Source: Bryobacterales bacterium (GTDB lineage Bacteria; Acidobacteriota; Terriglobia; Bryobacterales; Bryobacteraceae). From it: 64,000 nucleotides of DNA. The stretch's first letter is position 1. Each line of letters begins with the position of its first letter. This document shows, one piece after another, positions 24,921 to 33,029 of this stretch. A program made the translations under genes and the position numbers. The notes under the pieces were generated by a model. It was not told where the DNA came from. It was given only the letters and a program-made list of their open reading frames with translations, and ran no database searches. The DNA lies in assembly GCA_019261985.1 (NCBI GenBank), contig JAFAQY010000027.1:124001-188000 (forward strand), written 5' to 3'.

Positions 24921-26321
24921 ATGCGGGTTTTTAGTCAGTACGTCGCCGTAAAAAGCATATTGCTTCTCGTGCTCGAGGGGCTGATTGCCGCCTTTTCGCT
25001 CATCGGGGCGACTTGGCTTCGTTTTTTCAGCGAACCGGAGCAGTTCACGGCAATGTTGGGAAACCCCATTTACTGGCTTCGCGTTTTGGTGGTGGTGGTC
25101 GCTTTATTGGTGGCGTTCTATTGCAATAAGCTCTACGACTTCAACGCTCTGCGGAGCCGGCAGGAGTATTTCCGCCAGGATCAGATGATCCGGCTGGTGG
25201 AGAGCGTGGCGTATGTATGTTTTCCGCTGGCTCTGCTCTATTATTTCGTGCCCGATTTGATGCTCGGCCGCGGCATAGCGCTCATCTCGATCGCTCTGAT
25301 GCTGCCGCTCATAGCCTGGTGCAGGCTGGCGGTTTCAAGCGGCGTGCTCGAACAGAAGGTCCTGATTATCGGGGCCGGCGAGCTGGCGGAAGCGGTTTCA
25401 AAAGAGTTTTCCTCGCGCGCGGACTTGCATCTCTCGGTAGTTGGTTTCTTGACCGGGCCCGACCGCCGCGATGCGATGCCGGCTCCGGGATGCCGCGTTC
25501 TGGGCGCCGTGGAGGATCTGATGTCGGTCGCGCGCTCCACGCAAGCGAACCGGATCATCGTGGCATTGCAGGAGCGCCGCCGCGCACTGCCGGTTCGGGA
25601 TTTGGTCCGGCTGCGCATGGAGGGAGTGGAGATCGAAGATGCGCAAACCGCGATGGCGTCGCTGAGCGGGCGCGTAAGCCTCAGCACCATCCAGCCCAGC
25701 TGGTTCGTATTTTCCGACGGATTCCGGCGCTCGGAAGCCCTGTTCGCCATCAAGCGGACCATCGATTTTGTCTGCGCTATTTTAGGTTTGATTTTGACGC
25801 TCCCGATCATGGCTATCGTGGCTTTGGCCATCAAACTCGATTCCGAGGGTCCGGCCATGTACCGCCAAAGACGGGTGGGTCTGGCGGGGCGGGTGTTTGA
25901 AGTTCTGAAATTCCGATCCATGCGCACCGACGCCGAGAAGGATGGGCCTAAATGGGCGAGTTCAAGGGATTCGCGGATTACGCGCATCGGAGGGTTCTTG
26001 AGAAAGTATCGATTCGATGAGCTTCCGCAATTCTGGAACGTGATCCGCGGCGATATGAGTTTCGTGGGTCCCCGGCCCGAGCGGCCGGAGTTCGTCGAGC
26101 AGTTGCGCGAGGTCATTCCGTATTACGATGAAAGGCACACGGTGCGTCCGGGCATCACCGGTTGGGCGCAGGTTCAGTACGAATATGGGGCGAGCGTCGA
26201 AGCCGCCTGCCGCAAGCTGGAATACGATTTGTTTTATCTCAAGAACATGTCGGCATTATTCGATCTGCGGATTATTTATAAAACCATCGAGACCGTCCTC
26301 ACGGGAAAAGGCGCGCACTGA
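24921..26321 (+). CDS. Polyprenyl glycosylphosphotransferase priming EPS synthesis (EpsB/WcaJ-like)
   Basis: This inner-membrane enzyme transfers a sugar-1-phosphate to undecaprenyl phosphate, the first step of repeat-unit assembly. The 466-residue protein has an N-terminal multi-helix region, a nucleotide-binding-like middle (VLIIGAGELAEAVSKEF) and the C-terminal bacterial sugar transferase domain. That domain begins KRTIDFVCAILGLILTLPIM and carries YRQRRVGLAGRVFEVLKFRS, FDELPQFWNVIRGDMSFVGP and VRPGITGWAQV. This matches the family associated with PEP-CTERM/EpsH loci (TIGR03013-like). GGAGCGCA precedes the ATG. It lies between the barrel and the TPR lipoprotein in the plus-strand EPS operon. 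Confidence 0.92.
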   Translation: MRVFSQYVAVKSILLLVLEGLIAAFSLIGATWLRFFSEPEQFTAMLGNPIYWLRVLVVVVALLVAFYCNKLYDFNALRSRQEYFRQDQMIRLVESVAYVCFPLALLYYFVPDLMLGRGIALISIALMLPLIAWCRLAVSSGVLEQKVLIIGAGELAEAVSKEFSSRADLHLSVVGFLTGPDRRDAMPAPGCRVLGAVEDLMSVARSTQANRIIVALQERRRALPVRDLVRLRMEGVEIEDAQTAMASLSGRVSLSTIQPSWFVFSDGFRRSEALFAIKRTIDFVCAILGLILTLPIMAIVALAIKLDSEGPAMYRQRRVGLAGRVFEVLKFRSMRTDAEKDGPKWASSRDSRITRIGGFLRKYRFDELPQFWNVIRGDMSFVGPRPERPEFVEQLREVIPYYDERHTVRPGITGWAQVQYEYGASVEAACRKLEYDLFYLKNMSALFDLRIIYKTIETVLTGKGAH

Positions 26322-26362
26322 ACTGAACATAGGGTCCTGGCGCTTAAGTCGGAGCGAAAAAA

Positions 26363-28627
26363 ATGCAACATTCCTTTCTAAAAGTTGGTTCCTTATGTTT
26401 GGCCGCGATATTTGCGTTGAGCGCCTGCTCGCACCGGGCCGATGTCCGCAAGCTCCGGTTCATGGAAAACGGCCGCAGGCTGTATGACAAAAGGGATTAT
26501 GCGCGCGCCATTATCGAATGGAAGAATGCGGTCGAAATCGCCAATGGGGATCCTGAGCCGTACTACTGGCTGGGGATGGGCTATCTTGGCGCGGGCAATA
26601 TTCCGCTCGCCATCGACAGCTTTCGCCATGCCGCCGATCTCGACCCGAAGCATGCCGCTGCGCAACTGCGCATGGCCGAGCTTCTGACCCTGAGCGATGA
26701 CCCGGAGTTGCTTCAGGACGCGGTGAAACGGCTTCAGATCGTTTTGAACGTGGGGCCTTCTCCCGATGCGCTGAATGCGATGGCGCTGACCGAGCTCAAG
26801 CTCGGAAACGAACAGGATTCGCAGCAGTACCTGGAAGACGCCTTGACGCGCTTCCCCCAGAACATGTCGTCCTACGTCGTCCTTTCGAAGCTCAAAATCA
26901 TCAAGCACGATCTGGCCGGGGCGGAGGACGTTCTGAAACGCGCGGTCGCGGCAGCGCCGAAGTCCGCCGATGCCCGCATCGCGCTCGGGAACTTCTATCT
27001 CGCCACCCATCGGGATCAGGAAGGCGAAAAGCTAATACGCGAGGCCGTGGATCTGGACAAGAAGAGCGGGGCTCCGCAACTGAATCTGGGAATGCTGCTT
27101 TACCGAACGGGACGAAAGCCGGAAGCCGAGCAAATCTTCCGGCAGCTCGCCGATTTCCCGGAGCCCTCGCTCAAAACATTGCACGCGATTTATCTTTTCA
27201 AGGAAGGAAATACCGAGGGCGCCCGCGCGGAACTGGAAAAACTATTCAAAGCGAACCCGAATAGCCGGGAGCTCCGCGCGCGGCTGCTTTCTTTTTATTG
27301 GGCGACGAACCGGCTCGATCTGGTGGAGCAGGCATTGAATGCCGCGATCAAGAAGAATCCCAAAGACCTCGACGCGCTGTTAAAGCGCGGTGAATTATAT
27401 GTTGTCACGGATCGTTTTCAGCAGGCCCAAACGGATCTGAATGCCGTCCTCGATTTACGGCCCGAGTCTGCCGTGCTGCACTATGTGATGGCCAAGCTCG
27501 AACAGGCGCGCGGTTCCGACGCCGGCTATCGCCAGGGTCTTGCCGAGGCGTTGCAGTTGAATCCCGGCCTTTTGCGGGCGCGCCTCGAATTGGCCAACCG
27601 GCTGACGGCGGGGAACGCGCCGGATTCGGCGATCAAGCTTCTGGACGAAGCGCCCGCCGCGGACAGAGGTAACGTCCAACTTGTCGCCGAGCGCAACTGG
27701 GCGTTGCTGGCCCAGCAGAATTACGGCGAGCTCCGAAAAAACATAAAATTAGAACTCCTCCAGGCGCGCCTTCCGGAGCTGCTGGTGCAGGATGGATGGG
27801 TCAAGATTCGCGACCGCGATTATGCGGCGGCGAAGGCGTCGCTCGAAGAAGGATTAGAGAAGGCGCCGAGCGACTCCCGGGTGCTGGTCGCGCTAGGGGC
27901 CTTGTACCGGGCGCAAAACAAAGCAAGCGAGTTCACCGACCGGCTCCGCAAGTACGGAGAAAGCAACAGATCCGCGGAAATTCAGTTCTTTATCGGGGAC
28001 TGGCTGCGCCAAACGGGCGACCGGGATGGCGCGCGCAGGTTTTTGCTGGCGGCGAAGGCGGCCGATCCGACCTTTCACGAGGTGGATGTCGCTCTCGCGG
28101 CGCTTGAAATCGCCAGCGGTAACGTGGAAGCCGCGAAAGCGCTGCTGAATCAGCTGACCAAGCTCCGGGACCGGGACGTCTCGCTGCGCGTTCAGCTGGC
28201 CAATCTGGACGTCTCTGGAAATCGCGTGCCGGACGCCATCGATCAGTACCGCAAGATTTTAGCGATCGATAGGGGTAATCTATACGCCCTGAATAACCTG
28301 GCTTATCTGCTGGCAAGCCTCAACCAATCCGATGAGGCGCTCGCGTATGCACAGCAGGCGCAGGAGTTGGCGCCTACGCTGCCGGAAGTGGAAGACACGC
28401 TCGGTTGGGTGCTTTACAACAAGGCGATTTACGGAGAAGCGGTGAGTTATCTTGAGGCTGCGGCGAAAAAAAGTGCCGATCCGGCGATTCAGTATCATTT
28501 GGGCTTGGCGTACTACAAAGCGGGCAAAAGCGATCGCGGAGCGCAGGTCCTGAAGGCCGCTTTGAAGGCCGCGCCCAACCTTAGGGAAGCCGAGCTTGCG
28601 CGGCAACAGATGGGGCTGAGCCAGTGA
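26363..28627 (+). CDS. PEP-CTERM system TPR-repeat lipoprotein (PrsT-like)
   Basis: This 754-residue periplasmic lipoprotein is built almost wholly of TPR repeats and probably acts as a scaffold for the EPS secretion machinery. The signal ends with the lipobox LSAC at about residue 21. Repeats such as YYWLGMGYLGAGNIPLAIDS, ALNAMALTELKLGNEQDSQQ and YALNNLAYLLASLNQSDEAL recur throughout at 34-residue spacing. The product ends QMGLSQ. Proteins of this layout (TIGR02917-like) are markers of exosortase loci, usually about 900 residues, so this one is slightly short. It follows the sugar transferase after 41 bases. The PEP-CTERM gene follows after about 180 bases, which carry a separate promoter. 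Confidence 0.9.
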   Translation: MQHSFLKVGSLCLAAIFALSACSHRADVRKLRFMENGRRLYDKRDYARAIIEWKNAVEIANGDPEPYYWLGMGYLGAGNIPLAIDSFRHAADLDPKHAAAQLRMAELLTLSDDPELLQDAVKRLQIVLNVGPSPDALNAMALTELKLGNEQDSQQYLEDALTRFPQNMSSYVVLSKLKIIKHDLAGAEDVLKRAVAAAPKSADARIALGNFYLATHRDQEGEKLIREAVDLDKKSGAPQLNLGMLLYRTGRKPEAEQIFRQLADFPEPSLKTLHAIYLFKEGNTEGARAELEKLFKANPNSRELRARLLSFYWATNRLDLVEQALNAAIKKNPKDLDALLKRGELYVVTDRFQQAQTDLNAVLDLRPESAVLHYVMAKLEQARGSDAGYRQGLAEALQLNPGLLRARLELANRLTAGNAPDSAIKLLDEAPAADRGNVQLVAERNWALLAQQNYGELRKNIKLELLQARLPELLVQDGWVKIRDRDYAAAKASLEEGLEKAPSDSRVLVALGALYRAQNKASEFTDRLRKYGESNRSAEIQFFIGDWLRQTGDRDGARRFLLAAKAADPTFHEVDVALAALEIASGNVEAAKALLNQLTKLRDRDVSLRVQLANLDVSGNRVPDAIDQYRKILAIDRGNLYALNNLAYLLASLNQSDEALAYAQQAQELAPTLPEVEDTLGWVLYNKAIYGEAVSYLEAAAKKSADPAIQYHLGLAYYKAGKSDRGAQVLKAALKAAPNLREAELARQQMGLSQ

Positions 28628-28678
28628 ATGCAGTTATTGGTTTCCATCCTTACCAAAAAACGCTTCAAAAGCCTCATC

Positions 28679-28754
28679 TAAGGTATTTCCCTAAGCCCGT
28701 CAATGTCCTAAGTTACTCATTTTAAGGTTATAATCCTTTGGAACTAAGAATGCA
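28679..28754 (+). promoter_or_regulatory. Promoter region of the PEP-CTERM gene: sigma-54-like element plus CCTAAG repeats
   Basis: TGGAACTAAGAATGCA (28,739-28,754) keeps the GG and GC of a -24/-12 promoter at the right 12-base distance, with a weaker flank than the site at 23,323. Upstream are CTAAGG, CCCTAAG and CCTAAGTTAC (28,707-28,716), related words that may be activator sites. The PEP-CTERM start codon is about 55 bases downstream, preceded by GGAGGA. Confidence 0.5.
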
Positions 28755-28809
28755 AATAAGCGTGAGTCAGTAGAAACAACAACAAACAAACGGAGGAATA
28801 GCTGATCTT

Positions 28810-29688
28810 ATGAAGACGGGTTATTTTTTGGGAGTGGTGATGGCAACTGGCTTGGTGACCATTCCCGCCCATGCAACGCTGCTCGGGTTAACGACCTTAA
28901 GCCCTGGAGGAAGCGTCGTTCCCGGTAATGCAACCAATTCAACGGCGACAATCACGGGTTATAAAACTGCCTGTCCAACTTTTACGCCGACCCCCCACGT
29001 CGCCGCGCCTCCCACGACACTGACGATTGCCGCGGGAAGTACGGTAGTGGCCGATACGTGCGACGAGAGTGTCATCGTTAGTTCAGCGTCAAAGCCGCTC
29101 GGCACGGCGACGCTGCGAGAAGTAGTTGCCCGGGAGTCTGGTGGAACCCTGGACTTCTACTATCAATCCAGTTTCGCGCCCAATGCCGGTGTTACCGGTT
29201 GGGGAATTTCCGACATCTTTGGCGTACCCTATACCGCCAACCCATCGTTCCTGGTAGGTAACTACCTGACGGCCGCCCTGCTCGGTTCATCTGGTACCGG
29301 CCCATCGACGAAGGCCGTCGACAATGCCAATAAGTCTGCCGGCGGCGGATTCGGCGGGACGGGGTCGTGCACTAATGGTAGCGGCATTGCAACCGGTAAG
29401 GATTGCATCACATTTGACTTCGGCCCCTCGTTGACGACTGCGGTGGTTGTGATATCTACGACCGACACGCTGTTTAGTGCTCTCACCAGGGGCGATATGG
29501 GCCTCGATGCAGACAATGGACTTGGGACTACGGCGGCCGTGGATGCTTTTTGGGGTTACGTCCCTCTCGGCTCCCCCTCTTCCGTTCCTGAGCCGGTTTC
29601 TATTGTCCTATTAGGTACGATCCTGGCGTTCTCTGCTTTCTTTATTCGCCGGCGAAAGTCGGCGAAAAACGAATCGTCTGTCAGTTAG
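28810..29688 (+). CDS. PEP-CTERM sorting-signal protein
   Basis: This secreted protein of 292 residues is the likely substrate of the exosortase. The signal peptide is MKTGYFLGVVMATGLVTIPA followed by HA. The C-terminus has the full tripartite sorting signal: VPEP, then the hydrophobic helix VSIVLLGTILAFSAFFI, then the basic tail RRRKSAKN. The mature part is rich in Thr, Ser, Gly and Ala, with many possible O-glycosylation sites and two cysteine pairs (about residues 57/87 and 188/200). No enzyme motif is seen. GGAGGA lies before the ATG. The gene has its own promoter region and a strong terminator, so it can be expressed separately and highly. The function beyond surface display is unknown. 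Confidence 0.93.
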   Translation: MKTGYFLGVVMATGLVTIPAHATLLGLTTLSPGGSVVPGNATNSTATITGYKTACPTFTPTPHVAAPPTTLTIAAGSTVVADTCDESVIVSSASKPLGTATLREVVARESGGTLDFYYQSSFAPNAGVTGWGISDIFGVPYTANPSFLVGNYLTAALLGSSGTGPSTKAVDNANKSAGGGFGGTGSCTNGSGIATGKDCITFDFGPSLTTAVVVISTTDTLFSALTRGDMGLDADNGLGTTAAVDAFWGYVPLGSPSSVPEPVSIVLLGTILAFSAFFIRRRKSAKNESSVS

Positions 29689-29732
29689 TCCTCCGACTTG
29701 GCGGCTGTTCAAAACCAGCCACCTTTCTTTTT

Positions 29733-29769
29733 GGGCACCCGGGACGACTGGGTGCCCTTCGTTTTTTAC
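29733..29769 (+). terminator. Rho-independent terminator of the PEP-CTERM gene
   Basis: GGGCACCC (29,733-29,740) pairs perfectly with GGGTGCCC (29,750-29,757), followed by TTCGTTTTTT. It is 45 bases after the stop codon. It separates the PEP-CTERM gene from the wzz-like operon. Confidence 0.93.
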
Positions 29770-30089
29770 GCCGTGTCTCCCCGGAAACTCGCGGCGGACG
29801 GGAGCTTGCGCGACTCACGTTCATCGAGTTTTCCGGACTGAGCCGGAGATGACGGCTGCGCCGGGCTGCGGCGTCGCTCTCGTATCGCCACGCGCCGGAG
29901 CGATAGTTCTGGGGTGGAGCAGCCTGCTGGCGAGACGAATCGTTGGAATTTAATCCCACAGCAAGCCACCGCTCCAAAGGCTCAGGAAGTCAACCGGCTG
30001 GCGAGATTCAAGTAATTCAATCGCTGACCGATTTGGCTTGTAGGATGCACTAGCAGATCCAGCAACAAGATGTTGTCAAAAGTGTAACT
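29770..30089 (+). promoter_or_regulatory. Intergenic region with a sigma-54-like promoter before the chain-length gene
   Basis: No gene is supported in this 320-base gap. At 30,034-30,049 TGGCTTGTAGGATGCA keeps TGGC and TGCA at sigma-54 spacing, 41 bases before the start of the next gene, though the -24 box is imperfect. GAAACTCG at 29,781 is echoed by CGAGTTTTCCGG at 29,826, a possible long hairpin. The small minus-strand ORFs in the track look like chance frames. Confidence 0.45.
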
Positions 30090-31823
30090 ATGGCTACCCC
30101 CACCCTTAAATTGCCTCTCGCTCCAGTGCAGTTCACGCCTTTGTCCATCATCAGGATGATTTGGTTGCATCGGCTGGCTATTCTATTGATTTGGTTGGTG
30201 TGTTCCGCAGTCACCGCGATCATCGTGCGCACCCTGCCGGCTGAGTACAAGGCGGAGGTATCCATTCTGGTCGATCCGCAGAAGATCCCGAACACGGTGG
30301 TGCAATCCATGGTGACCACCAACGTTCAAGACCGCTTGGCAACGATTAGCCAGCAGATTTTGAGCACGGCACAATTGCAGAAGGTGATCGATGACTTTGG
30401 TCTGTACAAACGAGAGAAAAAGGACATGATCGCCGAAGAAATTGTTCAGCTGATGCGCTCTAAGATCAAGGTGAGTCTGGACAGAGGGTGGACCAACAAT
30501 ACGCCTGGAGCGTTCCGGATCGCGTTCACGGGCGAGGACCCGGCGGTTGTCGCCCAAGTTGCGAACCGGCTTGGGAATCTGTTTATCGAAGAGAACATGC
30601 GCACGCGCGAAACCCAGGTGGAGGGGACCTCCGAGTTTCTTGAGACGCAGCTTCAGGACGCAAAGAAGCGCCTGGACGAAGCCGAAACTCAGATCAGCGC
30701 GTACAAGCTGAAGCACAACGGCGAATTACCGGAGCAGATGAATGTTATTGCCGCGAATTTGAATCGTTTGCAATCGGAACTGGTAGGCAATCGCGATGCG
30801 ATCGCGCGCGCCGAGCAATCCAAAAAAGTGCTCGAAGACACGCTGGGTCTAGCCGAAACCAATCTGCAGGAGCTAATCGACCGCGATACCGCGGCAGCGG
30901 CTGCTCCGCCGCCGGCGGCCGGTCCAGTTGTCCGAAACCCGGAAGCCCCTGCTCCGGCGCGAGTCTTAAAAGATTCTGAGAAGCTTGAGCTGCAGCTCGA
31001 AGATGCGCGAGCAAGGGGCTACGGCGAAGCCCATCCGGAGGTCAAGCGGCTGAAGCGCGAGATCGCCACAGCCAAGGCCCGAGAAGAGAAAGAGGCAGCG
31101 GCGGCAGCGGCGGCGCCTCCGCCTTCTCCCCCGCAACCCAAGCAGGCCGATGCTGCCGAGAAAGCTGCCGCAGCGGCGGCGGCCGTGGCTCCTCCGAAGA
31201 TCTTGAAGGAGCGCGGCGAAGTTGTGCAGGCACGCGAGCGAATCAAAGTCATCAAAGACAACATTGAGCAGAATGAGAAAGACGTTGCCGCGCGCACCAT
31301 CGAGCAGGAAAGGCTCAGCAAGGCGATCACCTCCGAGCAGGCTAAGCTGACCAATGTGCCGGTTCGCGAGCAGGAAATGGCGCAGATTATCCGCGATCAC
31401 GCCTCTCTTTCCGCCGAGTATCAATCGATGTTGGCCAAGTCGACACAAGCGAAGATTTCTACGGATATGGAGTTGCGACAGAAATCCGAGCGGTTCGCCA
31501 TTAATGATCCGGCGCATGTCCCCGGAAAGCCGGACAGCCCCGATCGTCCCCTGCTGAACGCAGTGGGATCGCTGATTGGGCTGGGGCTCGGATTTTTGAT
31601 CGCGATTGCGCAGGAGCTTCACAAAAACCGGTTGTTAGGCGCGTGGGAACTCCCGGACGAGGCCCCGGTGTTGATACATGTTCCGCGAATTCAGCCCGTC
31701 GATGGCGGCGTAGTGGGCTTATGGGCGGGCTGGACCTGGTCGCGCCGGTTTGCAGTCGTCTCGGCCGTGATCATTCCGATTGTCGCGGCGCTGCTCGCCG
31801 CTCGATTCTATCTAGGCCGCTAA
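30090..31823 (+). CDS. Polysaccharide chain-length determinant (Wzz-like, exosortase-locus type)
   Basis: The 577-residue inner-membrane protein sets the length of the exported glycan and partners with the tyrosine kinase gene two positions downstream. It has an N-terminal helix (LAILLIWLVCSAVTAIIV), a long periplasmic coiled-coil region and a C-terminal helix pair (LLNAVGSLIGLGLGFLIAIA and FAVVSAVIIPIVAALLAA). A proline-rich motif typical of Wzz proteins precedes the C-terminal helix (PAHVPGKPDSPDRPLL). Two low-complexity Ala/Pro stretches (for example EEKEAAAAAAAPPPSPP) interrupt the coiled coil and look like insertions. No kinase domain is fused. The ATPase gene follows after 22 bases. Confidence 0.9.
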   Translation: MATPTLKLPLAPVQFTPLSIIRMIWLHRLAILLIWLVCSAVTAIIVRTLPAEYKAEVSILVDPQKIPNTVVQSMVTTNVQDRLATISQQILSTAQLQKVIDDFGLYKREKKDMIAEEIVQLMRSKIKVSLDRGWTNNTPGAFRIAFTGEDPAVVAQVANRLGNLFIEENMRTRETQVEGTSEFLETQLQDAKKRLDEAETQISAYKLKHNGELPEQMNVIAANLNRLQSELVGNRDAIARAEQSKKVLEDTLGLAETNLQELIDRDTAAAAAPPPAAGPVVRNPEAPAPARVLKDSEKLELQLEDARARGYGEAHPEVKRLKREIATAKAREEKEAAAAAAAPPPSPPQPKQADAAEKAAAAAAAVAPPKILKERGEVVQARERIKVIKDNIEQNEKDVAARTIEQERLSKAITSEQAKLTNVPVREQEMAQIIRDHASLSAEYQSMLAKSTQAKISTDMELRQKSERFAINDPAHVPGKPDSPDRPLLNAVGSLIGLGLGFLIAIAQELHKNRLLGAWELPDEAPVLIHVPRIQPVDGGVVGLWAGWTWSRRFAVVSAVIIPIVAALLAARFYLGR

Positions 31824-31845
31824 TTTCCGTTAAAGTACTTAAACG

Positions 31846-32964
31846 ATGTACGAAAAATACTTCGGACTGGCAACCAACCCGTTCAGCATGACCCCCGATC
31901 CGGCCATGCTGTTCATGACGCCCACGCACCGGGAAGCGCTGGCGGGGTTGGCATATGCCATTCTGGAGCGCAAAGGTTTTGTGGCCTTGACGGGCGAGGC
32001 TGGAACGGGCAAGACCAGCTTGCTGGCTCGAACTCTGACCGTATTGCCCAAAACTCGCGTGGCATCGAGCGTCATTCTAAACCCCAGTCTCAATCAAGAC
32101 GAGTTTCTGGAGATGATGCTCTTGGACTTCGGCTTCCGGGAGGTTGCGGCCAGCAAGGCCCGAAGGCTGCTGGCGTTCCAGGAATTTCTTCTCAAAACGC
32201 AGGCCGCTAATCAGATTGCAGTATTGGTAGTCGATGAGGCTCACAAGCTGACGCCTGGTTTGCTTGAAGAGATCCGCCTGCTGAGTAATCTCGAGTTTCC
32301 GGGGACGAAGCTGCTTCAGATCGTGCTTGCAGGGCAACCGGAGCTGATCGATGTTTTGAACCGGCCCGATTTGCGGCAATTGAATCAGCGGGTATCCGTG
32401 CGGCTTTCGATCGGGTTATTGAAGCCGTCGGAGATCTCGCAATATATCGCCTTGCGCTGGTCCAAATCGGCCTCGACGCCCCCGCCTTTCGCGGACGCAG
32501 CCTACCGCGAGATTGCGCTGTGGTCGCGCGGAATTCCGAGACTGGTGAACTCGATTTGCGACAACGCCCTGATGCTGGCCTTCGCGGAAACATCTCCGAA
32601 GGTCGAGCCGGTTCATGTCGGTGAGGCGGGACGGGATCTTTCGCTTGCCGATCCGGGCGGCGATCCAGTGAAATTCAAAGCGTATTATCCCGCGCCGTCG
32701 CCGGCGGCGGCGAGCGCGCCGGGAAGCGGCATAACCAGCATGACCGCGGCCAACAGGGCGCAATTGAGAACTGGAGCGGCGGGGCAGAACCCGAAACGGC
32801 CTGTTAGCGCAGGCGAGGACGACGATTTTGAGATGAGAAGGCCGGCGTTGCCGCTGCGCGTGACTTCGGTCCCGCGTACGTTGAATGAGTATAGCCAGCA
32901 AAAACCTTCGTTGTGGCAAAGGTGGGTGGGGAAGAGGCGCGCTGTCGAACGCGCAGCTCCGTAG
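31846..32964 (+). CDS. Exosortase-locus secretion ATPase (ExeA/GspA-like AAA)
   Basis: This 372-residue cytoplasmic AAA ATPase is of the type found beside the Wzz and kinase genes of PEP-CTERM EPS loci (TIGR03015-like). The N-terminus MYEKYFGLATNPFSMTPDP and TPTHREALAGLAYAI are characteristic. The Walker A motif is GEAGTGKTSLL and the Walker B motif is IAVLVVDEAHKLTPGLLEE, followed by LSNLEFPGTKLLQIVLAGQPEL. The last 100 residues are low complexity and basic and may be disordered. It probably powers or regulates assembly of the export complex; its direct partner is unproven. The reading frame ends 66 bases before the kinase start. Confidence 0.9.
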   Translation: MYEKYFGLATNPFSMTPDPAMLFMTPTHREALAGLAYAILERKGFVALTGEAGTGKTSLLARTLTVLPKTRVASSVILNPSLNQDEFLEMMLLDFGFREVAASKARRLLAFQEFLLKTQAANQIAVLVVDEAHKLTPGLLEEIRLLSNLEFPGTKLLQIVLAGQPELIDVLNRPDLRQLNQRVSVRLSIGLLKPSEISQYIALRWSKSASTPPPFADAAYREIALWSRGIPRLVNSICDNALMLAFAETSPKVEPVHVGEAGRDLSLADPGGDPVKFKAYYPAPSPAAASAPGSGITSMTAANRAQLRTGAAGQNPKRPVSAGEDDDFEMRRPALPLRVTSVPRTLNEYSQQKPSLWQRWVGKRRAVERAAP

Positions 32965-33029
32965 CGAGATCCGTAAGCGGGAGAGATCAAAGCAAGAGCG
33001 AGCGGCGAGAGCCGTTAAAGAAAACAAAT

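Noticed and set aside
29681-29977. 98-residue minus-strand ORF after the PEP-CTERM gene
   Set aside because: It crosses the rho-independent terminator and has a random, Arg-rich composition.
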